Origin: Massilia sp. YIM B02769 | GTDB lineage: Bacteria; Pseudomonadota; Gammaproteobacteria; Burkholderiales; Burkholderiaceae_D | Length of the DNA: 64,000 nt | NCBI RefSeq assembly: GCF_030411995.1 | Contig: NZ_JASNRC010000004.1 | Location: forward strand, 1-64,000 | Direction: 5' to 3' | Shown here: positions 1 through 8,065 of the stretch, piece by piece | Layout of the letters: each line of letters begins with the position of its first letter | Numbering within the stretch: the first letter of the stretch is position 1 | The notes under the pieces: generated by a model | The model's input: the letters and a program-made list of their open reading frames with translations, nothing else | Databases searched by the model: none | What the model was told of the DNA's origin: nothing | Made by a program: the position numbers and the translations under genes

Positions 1-3
1 GGA

Positions 4-31
4 CTGAGCCCTGTACAATTCAGGACTCAGC
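4..31. other. stem-loop at window edge
   Basis: CTGAGCCCTG (4-13) can pair with CAGGACTCAG (22-31) over 9 of 10 positions around an 8-base loop. It lies downstream of the minus-strand lipoprotein gene. There is no clear T-run, so terminator function is only a guess. Confidence 0.3.
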
Positions 32-64
32 ACTTGGCAGCGTAACTCACTGTCCAACGAAATG

Positions 65-92
65 GGGTCACTTCAGGAGTGCCCACCCTACG
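65..92 (-). repeat. degenerate copy of the GTAGGGTGGG palindrome
   Basis: Read on the minus strand, the copy starts GTAGGGTGGGCACT and is followed by a poor right arm (AGTGACCCC). It abuts the end of the lipoprotein gene at 93. It matches the outer arm of the repeat family seen throughout the window. Confidence 0.55.
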
Positions 93-725
93 TCACCGAA
101 CGCCGGATGCCAGGGCTAGTCGCCTGCGAATCCGCTCGACTGCCGCCGTATCGTTCGCGGCCTGTGCGCGCTGCTCCTGCACGCCGAGCCACATCAACAG
201 CGGCCGGCGCCAGCCTTGCTCCGAGGCCGTATTCGCGGCCAACTCGATATCGGCCGGCGTGATGCGCCCTGCTTTGAACAAGGCGCCCGCCGCGACCAGG
301 CGTGCCAGGGGATCTGCCAGGCCAGCCAGCGAGCCGCTCGCCACCACCGGCCGATGCTGCTCCGGCAGCGCCGCCGCATCCAGGCCTTCCCAGCGGCCGG
401 CGATGTAGGCCGCGTACGCGCGCTGCTGCGCCGTGGCGTCGGCCGACAGCGCAACAAATCCCGGACAGCCGTCGAACTCCAGGCTGGCCGTCAGCGTCGC
501 GCAGCGCACCAGCTCGACCTGCGCCACCAGTGCCGGCTGCCCGGTACTGGCGGTCTCGCGCCGCGCGCGCAGGAACTCCGCGTTGGCCGCCGCCGTATTC
601 CCGCGCAGGTAGTCATCGGTAAAACCGTCGAGCGCGTCCTTTGCATCGGCCTGCCAGCTCGGCGGCGCCGGTTTGCTGGCGCAGCCGGCCAGCACCAGAG
701 CAACCAGGATCAGGGGCATCTTCAT
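93..725 (-). CDS. putative lipoprotein linked to an MCE transport operon
   Basis: This 210-aa protein begins MKMPLILVALVLAGCAS, a short lipoprotein signal peptide with lipobox LAGC, so it should be lipidated on the Cys and sit in the periplasm or outer membrane. I chose the start at 725 because it gives the signal peptide and a 4-bp ATGA overlap with the stop of the upstream MlaD-like gene; a longer in-frame start at 764 would bury the signal. The rest is Ala-rich and helical with no motif I recognise. Its position as third gene after MlaE- and MlaD-like proteins suggests it is the outer-membrane or periplasmic partner of that transporter (inference, similar to the ABC-type auxiliary lipoproteins in Mla/Pqi operons). 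Confidence 0.75.
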   Translation of the reverse strand: MKMPLILVALVLAGCASKPAPPSWQADAKDALDGFTDDYLRGNTAAANAEFLRARRETASTGQPALVAQVELVRCATLTASLEFDGCPGFVALSADATAQQRAYAAYIAGRWEGLDAAALPEQHRPVVASGSLAGLADPLARLVAAGALFKAGRITPADIELAANTASEQGWRRPLLMWLGVQEQRAQAANDTAAVERIRRRLALASGVR

Positions 726-1651
726 GGCAGCTTGATCTCCTGCTTCGCTTGGCCGAACGGCCACTTGCGGTTGATTTCATCGACCAGGCGGTTCACCTTG
801 CGCAGGCTGGCGTCGACCTCGCCGCGCAGCGCGCCCAGGTCTTCGGTGGCCACGCGCGCATTCGAACCCACGGCCTGGGCCTCGACCAGCACCGCGTCGA
901 CCTTCTTCAGCGTGCCGCGCGCATCCTGCAGCACGCCCTGCAGCTCGACCACTGCCGCCTGGGCATCGTCGACCATGCCCTTCTTGCCGTACAGGCGCTG
1001 GTCGGTCTTGGCCAGCAGGGTATCCAGGCGCTGCAGGGTCTGCACGAACTTGCTGGCTTCGTCGTCGCCCAATGCGCCGCTCAGCAAGCCGTACTTGCCG
1101 GACAGGCGGCCGGTCAGCGTCTGCAGGTTATCCAGGCTGCCGCTCATCGACGAGCCGTCGGCCGTCATGTTCTCCAGGTTGTTCAGCAGCGAACGGGCGG
1201 TGGCCACCAGGCCCGGAATCTCGGCCGTCACGTCGCCGCGCAGCACCGGCCGCACCGAGTTGTCGGGCAGCGGCGGATCGTCCAGCAGGCCGGTAAAGGC
1301 GCGAATGCGGGTCTCGCCCACCACGCTGCGCTCCAGGGTGAAGACGCTGGAGGTGCGCAGCCATTTGGCGTCTTCCTTCGAGACGTCGATCACGATGTTG
1401 ACCTTGCCGTCTTTCGCCAGGTCGACCAGGCGCACGCGCCCGATCGGGAAGCCGGCGAAGGTCATGTCCATGCCGGGGATGACGCCCTCGGAGTTGTCGG
1501 TCTCGAGCACCAGTTTCTGGGTCGGCTCGAACACGCCGCGCGCGTACATCACGTACACGACAAAGGCGACGATCAGCGCGGCGACCACCGCCAGCAGGAT
1601 CATCGCCTTGGTTTCCACGTGGGCCGGTTCGTCCTGGATTGGTTCGTTCAT
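722..1651 (-). CDS. MlaD-like MCE-domain protein
   Basis: This 309-aa protein has one N-terminal membrane segment (about residues 17-38) followed by an MCE domain (about 42-130, with the PIGRV segment typical of the family) and a long helical C-terminal part with repeated LLxxL-type heptads. MlaD/MCE proteins form periplasmic rings that bind lipids and work with an MlaE permease and an ATPase in lipid transport. The start at 1651 lies 9 bp after the stop of the permease gene, and the stop overlaps the next start by 4 bp, so the three genes look like one transcript. The ring and lipid-binding function is family knowledge; the substrate cannot be read from the sequence. Confidence 0.85.
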   Translation of the reverse strand: MNEPIQDEPAHVETKAMILLAVVAALIVAFVVYVMYARGVFEPTQKLVLETDNSEGVIPGMDMTFAGFPIGRVRLVDLAKDGKVNIVIDVSKEDAKWLRTSSVFTLERSVVGETRIRAFTGLLDDPPLPDNSVRPVLRGDVTAEIPGLVATARSLLNNLENMTADGSSMSGSLDNLQTLTGRLSGKYGLLSGALGDDEASKFVQTLQRLDTLLAKTDQRLYGKKGMVDDAQAAVVELQGVLQDARGTLKKVDAVLVEAQAVGSNARVATEDLGALRGEVDASLRKVNRLVDEINRKWPFGQAKQEIKLP

Positions 1652-1660
1652 GATGAATGG

Positions 1661-2473
1661 TCAGATGTATTTGATGGCAAGCGAGGAGCCTTCGATCAAC
1701 AGCAGCACGAACAGCAGGCGCAGCGCGCCGGGCTGGACGTTCGAGGCCAGGCGGCGCGGGTAGCGCTGCAGTTCGAGGATGGCGGCGGTCGGGATCACGG
1801 CCACCGCCAGGCCGAACAGCACAGTCTTGAGCACGAAGCCGATGGTCACCACCGGCTCGAACACGCGGCCGACGGTGCGGGTGTAGTCCGGCAAGCCCCA
1901 GGGCGAGAGGCCGTAGACGTTCAGGTAGGCCAGCAGCAGCACGATGCTGGAGCTGACCATCGCCAGGCTCAGGACCGAGAAGGCGTTCGCGAACAATTGC
2001 GGCACCAGGTCGCGGCGCAGGCGGCGCAGGGCCTCGGCGTTGATGGCGTCGGTGGGCAGGCCGGCGCGCGCCAGGCCCAGGGCCGAGGCGTCGAAGGCCA
2101 TGCCGGCGCGCAGCGCGGTGAATAGCGCGGCCGACAGGGGAATCAGTTCCAGCACCAGCACCCGCACCACCATCTCCAGGGCGTAGCGCGACAGGCCGTA
2201 GCTGAGCGCCGTCACCAGCACGATGCGGATGATGACGAGGCTGATCAGGGCCGAGAGCAGCGTGAACCAGGGCAGGACTTTCCAGGTGCCGGCGTGGATG
2301 TAGAGGGCGGTGGCATGGCGGCTGGCGCGGCTGTAGCTCGAGGGCGTGAGGGCCGTGACGATCGCCACGGCGCCGAGATGGAACATGTACCACCAGCTGC
2401 GCAGGTAGCGGGCGAAGGCCAGGCCCCAGAGGCTGGGGCGGGTGGCGAGGTTGAGGGTGCGGCGGACGATCAT
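1661..2473 (-). CDS. MlaE/YrbE-family ABC permease
   Basis: This 270-aa integral membrane protein has five to six hydrophobic segments and the signature region of the MlaE family (VLELIPLSAALFTALRAG, about 100 residues in), where the EFL/ELxPxxxA-L-RxG helix contacts the ATPase. It should be the inner-membrane permease for the MlaD-like ring encoded next. The open frame extends upstream to 2569, but that part runs into a palindromic intergenic repeat (2559-2586), so I take the ATG at 2473 (MIVRRTLNL). No MlaF-type ATPase is encoded before it; the upstream gene is relA, so the ATPase must be elsewhere or shared. Confidence 0.8.
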   Translation of the reverse strand: MIVRRTLNLATRPSLWGLAFARYLRSWWYMFHLGAVAIVTALTPSSYSRASRHATALYIHAGTWKVLPWFTLLSALISLVIIRIVLVTALSYGLSRYALEMVVRVLVLELIPLSAALFTALRAGMAFDASALGLARAGLPTDAINAEALRRLRRDLVPQLFANAFSVLSLAMVSSSIVLLLAYLNVYGLSPWGLPDYTRTVGRVFEPVVTIGFVLKTVLFGLAVAVIPTAAILELQRYPRRLASNVQPGALRLLFVLLLIEGSSLAIKYI

Positions 2474-2558
2474 GCGCTCAAGCCCCGCTTCGCGTGCAGG
2501 GGCGAGATCGGGGGCCGCAGGCATGCCCGTATGCACGGCCGCAGGCCGCTCATGCTTC

Positions 2559-2586
2559 CGCGTGGGCACGGGGTGCCCACCCTACG
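2559..2586 (-). repeat. palindromic intergenic repeat, single unit
   Basis: On the minus strand the unit reads GTAGGGTGGGCAC-CCC-GTGCCCACGCG, a perfect member of the window-wide family. It lies between the relA stop (2645) and the MlaE-like start (2473), so it may separate the transporter transcript from relA. No partner unit lies within 200 bp. Confidence 0.85.
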
Positions 2587-2644
2587 GTCGCGGCCAACGA
2601 TGCATCAGGCGCGCGGAGCCGATCGACCATGAACAGCGAGGCCA

Positions 2645-4882
2645 TCATTGGCGCCGCGCCTCGTGCACGTTCTGCACCTCGCGGATCGCGCCCAGGGCCT
2701 TTTGCAGCTGGCTGGTCGAGCCGATCTCCGCGGTGAACACCATGCGCGCCTGGCCCTTGGTCGACTGGGTGTTCACGCCCGTGACGTTGATCTTCTCGCG
2801 CGAAAACACCTCGGAAATGTCGCGCAGCAGGCCCTGGCGGTCGCTCGCCAGGATGAAGATATCGACCGGGTAGACCGTCTCGCTGCCGGCCGAACCCCAC
2901 TCGGTCTGGATCACGCGCTCGGGCGCCTTGGTGCGCATCTCGGCGAAGTTCTTGCAGGAGAGCCGGTGAATCGACACGCCCTTCCCGCGCGTGACAAAAC
3001 CCACGATCGGGTCCGGCGGCGCCGGCTTGCAGCACTTGGCCAGCATCGTCATCAGGCCCTCGGTGCCGACCACCAGCACGCCGGATTTCGCACCCTGCTC
3101 CACGCTCGAAGCGCGGCTCTTGTTGACCACGGCCGCGTCTTCGGGCGGCGGCGGCTCGGCGGCTTCGTGCAGCGCCGCTTCCACGTGGCGCAGGCTGAAC
3201 TTCTCCTTGCCGACCGCGATGAACAGATCGTCGACCTTGGCGAAGCCCAGCTTGTGCGCCAGCGCTTCCAGGTTCACCGCCGTCTTGCCCTCGCGCTGCA
3301 GGGACTTCTCGACCAGCGCCCGTCCCTGCGCCAGGGTCTCGGCCATGTCCATCGCGTGGAACCAGGCGCGGATCTTCGAGCGCGTGCGGCTGCTGACCGT
3401 GTACTCGGGACTGAGCCAGTCGCGCGACGGTCCGGCGCTGCCGGCCGGGCCCTTGGCGGTGATGACCTCGCAGGTCTGGCCGTTGCGCAGCGGTGTGTTC
3501 AGCGGCACCATCACGCCGTCGATCTTGGCGCCGCGGCAGCGGTGGCCGACTTCGCTGTGCAGGTGGTAGGCGAAGTCGATCGGCGTGGCGCCGACCGGCA
3601 GTTCCAGCACCCGCGCCTGGGGGGTCAGCACGAAGATGCGGTCGTCGAGCGTGGTCGCCTTCAGCTTCTCGACCCACTCCTTCTGCACGTCCTCGCCGGC
3701 CACGGCGTCGGCGACGTCGCTCTTCCAGGCCAGCAGCTGGCGCAGCCAGGCGATCTTTTCGTCGTACTTCTCGCCCTTGAAGGTCGAGCCGCCGGACTCT
3801 TTATAGCGCCAGTGCGCGGCGATGCCGTACTCGGCGAAGTTGTGCATCTCCTGGGTGCGGATCTGCACTTCGAGCGGACGCCCGTCCTCGGCCGTGACCA
3901 CCGTATGCAGCGACTGGTAGCCGTTCGGCTTGGGACGGGAGATGTAGTCGTCGAACTCCTTCGGGATCGGGGTCCAGATGTTGTGCACCAGGCCCAGCAC
4001 CGTGTAGCAGGTCTTCACATCCGGCACGATCACGCGGAATGCGCGCACGTCGTACAGCTCGGAGAAATCGAGGTCCTTGCCGCGCATCTTGTTCCAGATG
4101 CTGTAGATGTGCTTCGGCCGCCCGCTCACCTCGGCCTTGATGCCGGCCGACTTCAACTCGCCTTCCAGGCGGTCGATCGAGGACTGCACGAAGCCTTCGC
4201 GCGCCATGCGCTTTTCTTCCAACATCCTGGCGATGCGTTTATACGTATCCGGCTGCAGGAAGCGGAACGACAGGTCTTCCAGCTCCCACTTCAGCTGCCA
4301 GATGCCGAGGCGGTTCGCCAGCGGCGCATACAAATCCATCACCTCGCGGCCGTAGTCGCGGGTGGTGTCGTCGAAGCGCTTCTGCTCGGCGAACCAGCGC
4401 AGCATGGTGGCGCAGGACGACAGGCGCACCAGCACCACGCGCATGTCGGTGGCCATGGCCAGCAGCATCTTGCGCAGGGTTTCGATGTGGGCCGCCGCTT
4501 CCTGGGCCGCGTTCTTGCCGCGCCCGAGCACCGGCTGCGCCACGGTGAGGTCGCGCAGGCGGATCAGTTGCTGGACGCCGCGCACCAGCGTCGCCACCTC
4601 GCTGCCGAACAGCTGCTCCAGCGTCTCGACGATGGCCGGCTCGAACATCGCCAGCTCGAACAGCAGGCCGGCGATGCGGGTTTCGACGTCGCTGCGCAAA
4701 TAGGCCAGCGTGCCGGCCACGCCCAGCGAAAACTCGAAGGCGTTCTGGTTCGATGCCAGGGCGCGCTCGCCATAGGCGGCCGCGGCGTAGTCGAGCGCAT
4801 GCTGCACGCGTGCGCATTCCTCAGGGCTGAGGCCCTGAACCAGCTGGGTGGTGGCGTCGCCGAGGGCGGCGGTGGAAACCAT
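2645..4882 (-). CDS. relA: GTP pyrophosphokinase RelA
   Basis: This 745-aa long RSH protein makes (p)ppGpp from ATP and GTP/GDP on stalled ribosomes. Order of domains: degenerate HD region (about 40-200) lacking the HDxxED hydrolase residues, synthetase domain (about 250-365, with YDVRAFRVIV and NGYQSLHT at 320-327), TGS (about 415-475), a Cys-containing conserved region (CCKP) and a C-terminal ACT domain (about 665-745). The synthetase loop carries EFDD at 309-312, the acidic EXDD signature of synthesis-only RelA rather than the RXKD of SpoT. So this is the monofunctional synthetase, and a SpoT hydrolase should be elsewhere. The RidA-family gene ends 3 bp upstream, implying co-transcription. 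Confidence 0.95.
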   Translation of the reverse strand: MVSTAALGDATTQLVQGLSPEECARVQHALDYAAAAYGERALASNQNAFEFSLGVAGTLAYLRSDVETRIAGLLFELAMFEPAIVETLEQLFGSEVATLVRGVQQLIRLRDLTVAQPVLGRGKNAAQEAAAHIETLRKMLLAMATDMRVVLVRLSSCATMLRWFAEQKRFDDTTRDYGREVMDLYAPLANRLGIWQLKWELEDLSFRFLQPDTYKRIARMLEEKRMAREGFVQSSIDRLEGELKSAGIKAEVSGRPKHIYSIWNKMRGKDLDFSELYDVRAFRVIVPDVKTCYTVLGLVHNIWTPIPKEFDDYISRPKPNGYQSLHTVVTAEDGRPLEVQIRTQEMHNFAEYGIAAHWRYKESGGSTFKGEKYDEKIAWLRQLLAWKSDVADAVAGEDVQKEWVEKLKATTLDDRIFVLTPQARVLELPVGATPIDFAYHLHSEVGHRCRGAKIDGVMVPLNTPLRNGQTCEVITAKGPAGSAGPSRDWLSPEYTVSSRTRSKIRAWFHAMDMAETLAQGRALVEKSLQREGKTAVNLEALAHKLGFAKVDDLFIAVGKEKFSLRHVEAALHEAAEPPPPEDAAVVNKSRASSVEQGAKSGVLVVGTEGLMTMLAKCCKPAPPDPIVGFVTRGKGVSIHRLSCKNFAEMRTKAPERVIQTEWGSAGSETVYPVDIFILASDRQGLLRDISEVFSREKINVTGVNTQSTKGQARMVFTAEIGSTSQLQKALGAIREVQNVHEARRQ

Positions 4883-4885
4883 CGC

Positions 4886-5236
4886 TTAGCGCAGCGCGGC
4901 GGTGACGACGATCTCCACCAGGCAGGCCGGGTTGGCGAGCTTCGATTCGACGGTGGCGCGTGGCGGCGTGTGGCCTTGCGCCACCCACTCGTCGTAGACC
5001 GCGTTCATGCCGGCGAAGTGCGCCATGTCGGCGATGTAGATCTGGCACATCAGGATGCAGGTCTTGTCGCTGCCGGCCTCGGTCAGCAGGCGGTCGACGT
5101 GGCCCAGCACTTCGCGGGTCTGGCCCTCGATGTCCTGGGTGGTGTCTTCGGCGATCTGGCCGGCCAGGTACACGGTGCCGTTGTGGACAGCGGTTTCGGA
5201 GAGGCGTTTGCCAACGTGGTAACGGGTGATTTCCAT
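4886..5236 (-). CDS. RidA/YjgF/YER057c/UK114-family protein
   Basis: This 116-aa single-domain protein has the Rid fold, with VYLAGQIAEDT and the C-terminal block PPRATVESKLANPACLVEIV, including the Arg that binds the carboxylate in RidA and the Glu near the end. RidA enzymes hydrolyse reactive 2-aminoacrylate and related imines; many relatives have other deaminase roles. The gene sits between an alpha/beta hydrolase gene (43 bp gap) and relA (3 bp gap) on the same strand, so it is probably co-transcribed with relA. It differs enough from canonical RidA that I do not assign the symbol. Confidence 0.88.
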   Translation of the reverse strand: MEITRYHVGKRLSETAVHNGTVYLAGQIAEDTTQDIEGQTREVLGHVDRLLTEAGSDKTCILMCQIYIADMAHFAGMNAVYDEWVAQGHTPPRATVESKLANPACLVEIVVTAALR

Positions 5237-5278
5237 CTTCTTCTCTTTCTAGAACGTGGGGCTTCGGTCGGATGAACC

Positions 5279-6157
5279 TCAGCCCAGTAAAAATGCGCGT
5301 GCAAGCGCGATCTGGTCGGCGTGCACGAAGGTGGGCGCGTGGCCGACGCCAGGGAACTCGACCAGGCGCGGACGCGGGCCGCGCGTCGTCATTTCCTGCG
5401 CCGTCGCGTGCGACAGCAGGTCGGACAGTTCGCCGCGCACCAGCAGCGTCGGGCAACGGATCGCATCGAATGCGCGCCACAAGGCCGCCTGGCCCATTTC
5501 GGCGCGCGCGGCGGTGACGGCCTTGAACGGCTCGGCCAGCGCCAGGTCGTAGTGGCGCACCCACTCGCCGTTCGGCGCCTGGCGCAGCACGTCGTGCGCC
5601 AGCTTGCGCCATTCGTCATCGGTGTGCGGGCCGAACGAGCTCGACACTTCCCGCACGAAGCGTGCGCCGGCGTCGAAGTCCGGGAAGCGCAGGTCCTGGC
5701 CGATGTAGTCGGCGATGCGGCGCATCGCGGCTTCGTCGAGCACCGGGCCGATGTCGTTCAGCACCAGCTTGGCGATCGGCGTCTCCGGCAACGAAGCCAG
5801 CACCATGCCGATCAGGCCGCCCATCGAGGTGCCGAACCAGTCGACCCGGCTGTCTTCGCTCTCTGCCGTCACGCGCGCGATCAGCGTCACCATGTCGGCC
5901 ACGTACTGGGGCACCGCATACAGCTGCGGGTCGCGCAGGTGGTCGGACCGGCCGCGCCCGGCCACGTCGGGGCAGACCACGCGGTAGGTGTCCGACAAGT
6001 CGCGCGCCAGGGCGTCGAAGTCGTCGGCCACGCGCGTCACGCCATGCACGCAGACCAGCACGCGCGGGTTGGCCGGGTCGCCCCACTCCTTGTAGGCGAT
6101 GCGGTGCAGGCCAGCCCGCGAGCTGCACTGCACATGTTTGATCCTCGCTTCGCTCAT
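5279..6157 (-). CDS. alpha/beta-fold hydrolase
   Basis: This 292-aa cytosolic protein has an alpha/beta hydrolase core: oxyanion region CVHGVTR, nucleophile elbow GTSMG (about residue 110), acidic residue in LLVRGELSDLL and catalytic His in GVGHAPTF near the end. It resembles small-ester or lactone hydrolases; the substrate is unknown. The start at 6157 (MSEARIKHVQC) has GGAGGCGGG just upstream; a longer frame to 6199 lacks such a site. It is divergent from bdhA (start 6280), leaving 122 bp for both promoters, and precedes the RidA gene. Confidence 0.87.
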   Translation of the reverse strand: MSEARIKHVQCSSRAGLHRIAYKEWGDPANPRVLVCVHGVTRVADDFDALARDLSDTYRVVCPDVAGRGRSDHLRDPQLYAVPQYVADMVTLIARVTAESEDSRVDWFGTSMGGLIGMVLASLPETPIAKLVLNDIGPVLDEAAMRRIADYIGQDLRFPDFDAGARFVREVSSSFGPHTDDEWRKLAHDVLRQAPNGEWVRHYDLALAEPFKAVTAARAEMGQAALWRAFDAIRCPTLLVRGELSDLLSHATAQEMTTRGPRPRLVEFPGVGHAPTFVHADQIALARAFLLG

Positions 6158-6279
6158 CCCGCCTCCATGATGCAATATTGTCTGCCTGTTCAGCCGCAAC
6201 CGACATTTTAGCTGGCAGTGCGATTAGAATTCTACCAATTCCGAGCAGGCACCTTGAACACCACTTTAAAGAGGGCAGC

Positions 6280-7098
6280 ATGAGTCTCAGCAAAAGCGCA
6301 AGCACCAGCATAAAGATGTTAAGCGGTAAAACGGCACTCGTCACCGGCTCCACCTCGGGCATCGGCCTCGGCATCGCCCGTGCGCTGGCCGAACAGGGCG
6401 CGAACATCGTCTTCAACGGCTTCGGCGACGCCCAGCAGATCGAAAAGCTGTACACCGACGTCGGCCAGGAATTCGGGGTGCAGACCGCCTACCACAACGC
6501 CGACATGTCGAAGCCCGAGCAGATCGAGGCGATGATGCAGTTTGCATCCGTCAAATTCGGCGGCGTCGACATCCTGGTCAACAATGCGGGCATCCAGCAT
6601 GTGGCGCCGGTCGAGGACTTCCCGGTCGAGAAATGGGACGCCATCATCGCCATCAACCTGACCTCGGCCTTCCACACCACGCGCCTGGCCCTGCCCGGCA
6701 TGAAGCAGAAGAACTGGGGCCGCATCGTGAACCTGGCCTCGGTGCACGGCCTTGTCGGCTCGGCGCAGAAATCGGCGTATGTCGCGGCCAAGCACGGGCT
6801 GGTCGGCTTCACCAAGGTGACCGCGCTGGAAACCGCGCAGACCGGCGTGACCTGCAACGCGATCTGCCCGGGCTGGGTGCTGACGCCGCTGGTGCAGAAG
6901 CAGGTCGACGACCGCGCCGCACGCGAAAGCGTGTCGAACGACGAGGCGAAGCGCGCGCTGCTGGCGGAGAAGCAGCCTTCGGGCGAATTCGTCACGCCGG
7001 ACGAACTGGGTGCGCTGGCGGTGTTCTTCTGCTCGCCGGCCGGGGCGCAGGTGCGCGGCGTGGCGTGGAACATGGATGGGGGCTGGGCCGCGCAGTAA
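6280..7098 (+). CDS. bdhA: 3-hydroxybutyrate dehydrogenase (SDR)
   Basis: This 272-aa classical SDR oxidises D-3-hydroxybutyrate to acetoacetate with NAD+. It has TGSTSGIGLGIARAL (cofactor loop), NNAG, catalytic Ser, YVAAK (Tyr-Lys) and the family-typical AQGANIVFNGFGD and CPGWVLTPLV stretches, which separate it from FabG. The start at 6280 follows AAAGAGGG; MLSGKTALVTG at 6316 is an alternative. Together with the scoAB CoA-transferase genes at 30.8-32.2 kb it would form the ketone-body/PHB breakdown route: hydroxybutyrate to acetoacetate to acetoacetyl-CoA. A hairpin inside an intergenic repeat 10-50 bp after the stop may end the transcript. Confidence 0.93.
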   Translation: MSLSKSASTSIKMLSGKTALVTGSTSGIGLGIARALAEQGANIVFNGFGDAQQIEKLYTDVGQEFGVQTAYHNADMSKPEQIEAMMQFASVKFGGVDILVNNAGIQHVAPVEDFPVEKWDAIIAINLTSAFHTTRLALPGMKQKNWGRIVNLASVHGLVGSAQKSAYVAAKHGLVGFTKVTALETAQTGVTCNAICPGWVLTPLVQKQVDDRAARESVSNDEAKRALLAEKQPSGEFVTPDELGALAVFFCSPAGAQVRGVAWNMDGGWAAQ

Positions 7099-7106
7099 GC
7101 AGTTTC

Positions 7107-7274
7107 GTAGGGTTGGGGTAATTGATGCCGGGGGCATCAATTACGTGCCCACGCGGTCTCATCGAATGACCATCGGCGAACGAAAACGAAACCGGGATGC
7201 ACGCATCGCCATCCCGATTTGTGCCGCCCTCGTGCATGTGATGATCCCGCGTGGACACAGCTGTCCACCCTACG
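7107..7274. repeat. palindromic repeat pair, inverted, with an enlarged left hairpin
   Basis: The left unit (7107-7155) keeps the outer arms CGTAGGG and CCACGCG but its core is expanded to an 11-bp perfect stem, TAATTGATGCC with GGCATCAATTA around GGG. The right unit (7248-7274) is in the opposite direction with stem GGACA/TGTCC. A 92-bp spacer separates them. The pair fills most of the 230-bp gap between bdhA and the acetyltransferase-like gene; the left hairpin could act as a terminator. Confidence 0.8.
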
Positions 7275-7328
7275 AAAAGCAATCCCGTATGCGACAATTC
7301 TGCCCTTCGATACCACAGCAGAACCAGC

Positions 7329-7967
7329 ATGCAGCACTTTGAACGGCGGCGCGACCGCTTCGACCTCTTCGACCGCATGGACAGCCCCGCGGTCAACCTC
7401 TGCTTCACGATGGACCTGCCGGACTTCCGGCCCTGGTGCAAGGCGCAGGGCCTGCCGCCCTTCCACGTGCTGCTGTGCGCCGTGCTGCGCTCGGTGCTGG
7501 CGATTCCGAACTTCCGCTACCGCGTGTTCGAGGGCGAGGTCATCGAGATCGACCGTTTAATGCCCTCGTTCACGGTCACCAACCAGCACCACGACCTGAA
7601 TTTCGCCCTGTTCGACTGGTCCGACGACCTGCGCGAGTTCGTACGGCGCAGCGTGGCCGCGCGCGACGAGGCTGGCGCCATGCTGGCGTTGAACAACGCC
7701 TACGCCGGCCTGTCGCCGCGCCAGGCAAAGGACCAGGTCTTCATCACCTGCATACCGTGGCTCGATTTCACGTCCATCCAGCATCCGGCCGCCAGTCTCG
7801 GCGCGCCCGACATTCCCTCGCTGGCCTGGGGCAAGTTCAAGGATGGCCCGAACGGCCGCCTGGCGCTGCCGTTCTCGGTGCAGGCCCACCACGGCTTCGT
7901 CGACGGCTACCACATCCACCAGCTGGCGCAGCGGATCGCAGCCGAGCTGGAAGGTTTCATGGTCTAG
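7329..7967 (+). CDS. chloramphenicol-acetyltransferase-fold protein
   Basis: This 212-aa protein matches the CAT family in length and in its catalytic motif HHGFVDGYH near the C-terminus (His-His-x3-Asp-Gly), the His being the general base of acetyl transfer. Other CAT-like features are the N-terminal FERRRDRFDLFDRMD and PCTxF-like region, and ITCIPWLDFTSIQHP. Whether it acetylates chloramphenicol or another hydroxyl compound cannot be told: CAT-like chromosomal proteins are often not resistance enzymes. The start at 7329 (MQHFERR) fits the family; in-frame codons upstream belong to the intergenic repeat. It appears to be monocistronic. Confidence 0.82.
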   Translation: MQHFERRRDRFDLFDRMDSPAVNLCFTMDLPDFRPWCKAQGLPPFHVLLCAVLRSVLAIPNFRYRVFEGEVIEIDRLMPSFTVTNQHHDLNFALFDWSDDLREFVRRSVAARDEAGAMLALNNAYAGLSPRQAKDQVFITCIPWLDFTSIQHPAASLGAPDIPSLAWGKFKDGPNGRLALPFSVQAHHGFVDGYHIHQLAQRIAAELEGFMV

Positions 7968-8017
7968 CCTGCCGAGGCGATGCCAGCGCGCGGCGCACAG
8001 ATTCTGCTTGACGCGGA

Positions 8018-8051
8018 AATATGATGATCATAATATGAAGTCCATCATATT
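8018..8051 (+). promoter_or_regulatory. TetR-type operator upstream of the tetR gene
   Basis: AATATGA (8032-8038), a 6-bp spacer and TCATATT (8045-8051) form a perfect inverted repeat 14 bp before the regulator start. A further half-site AATATGA (8018-8024) overlaps it with TCATAAT (8028-8034). The identical 7-6-7 site occurs at 8740-8759 ahead of the SDR gene, so autoregulation and target regulation by the TetR protein are likely. Confidence 0.75.
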
Positions 8052-8065
8052 TTGTTTCAGCCGTC

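Noticed and set aside
2648..5275. An 875-codon open frame on the plus strand opposite relA
   Set aside because: It is a high-GC antisense shadow: the opposite frame has clear RelA domains, and the peptide is His/Ala/Gly/Arg-rich with no family pattern.
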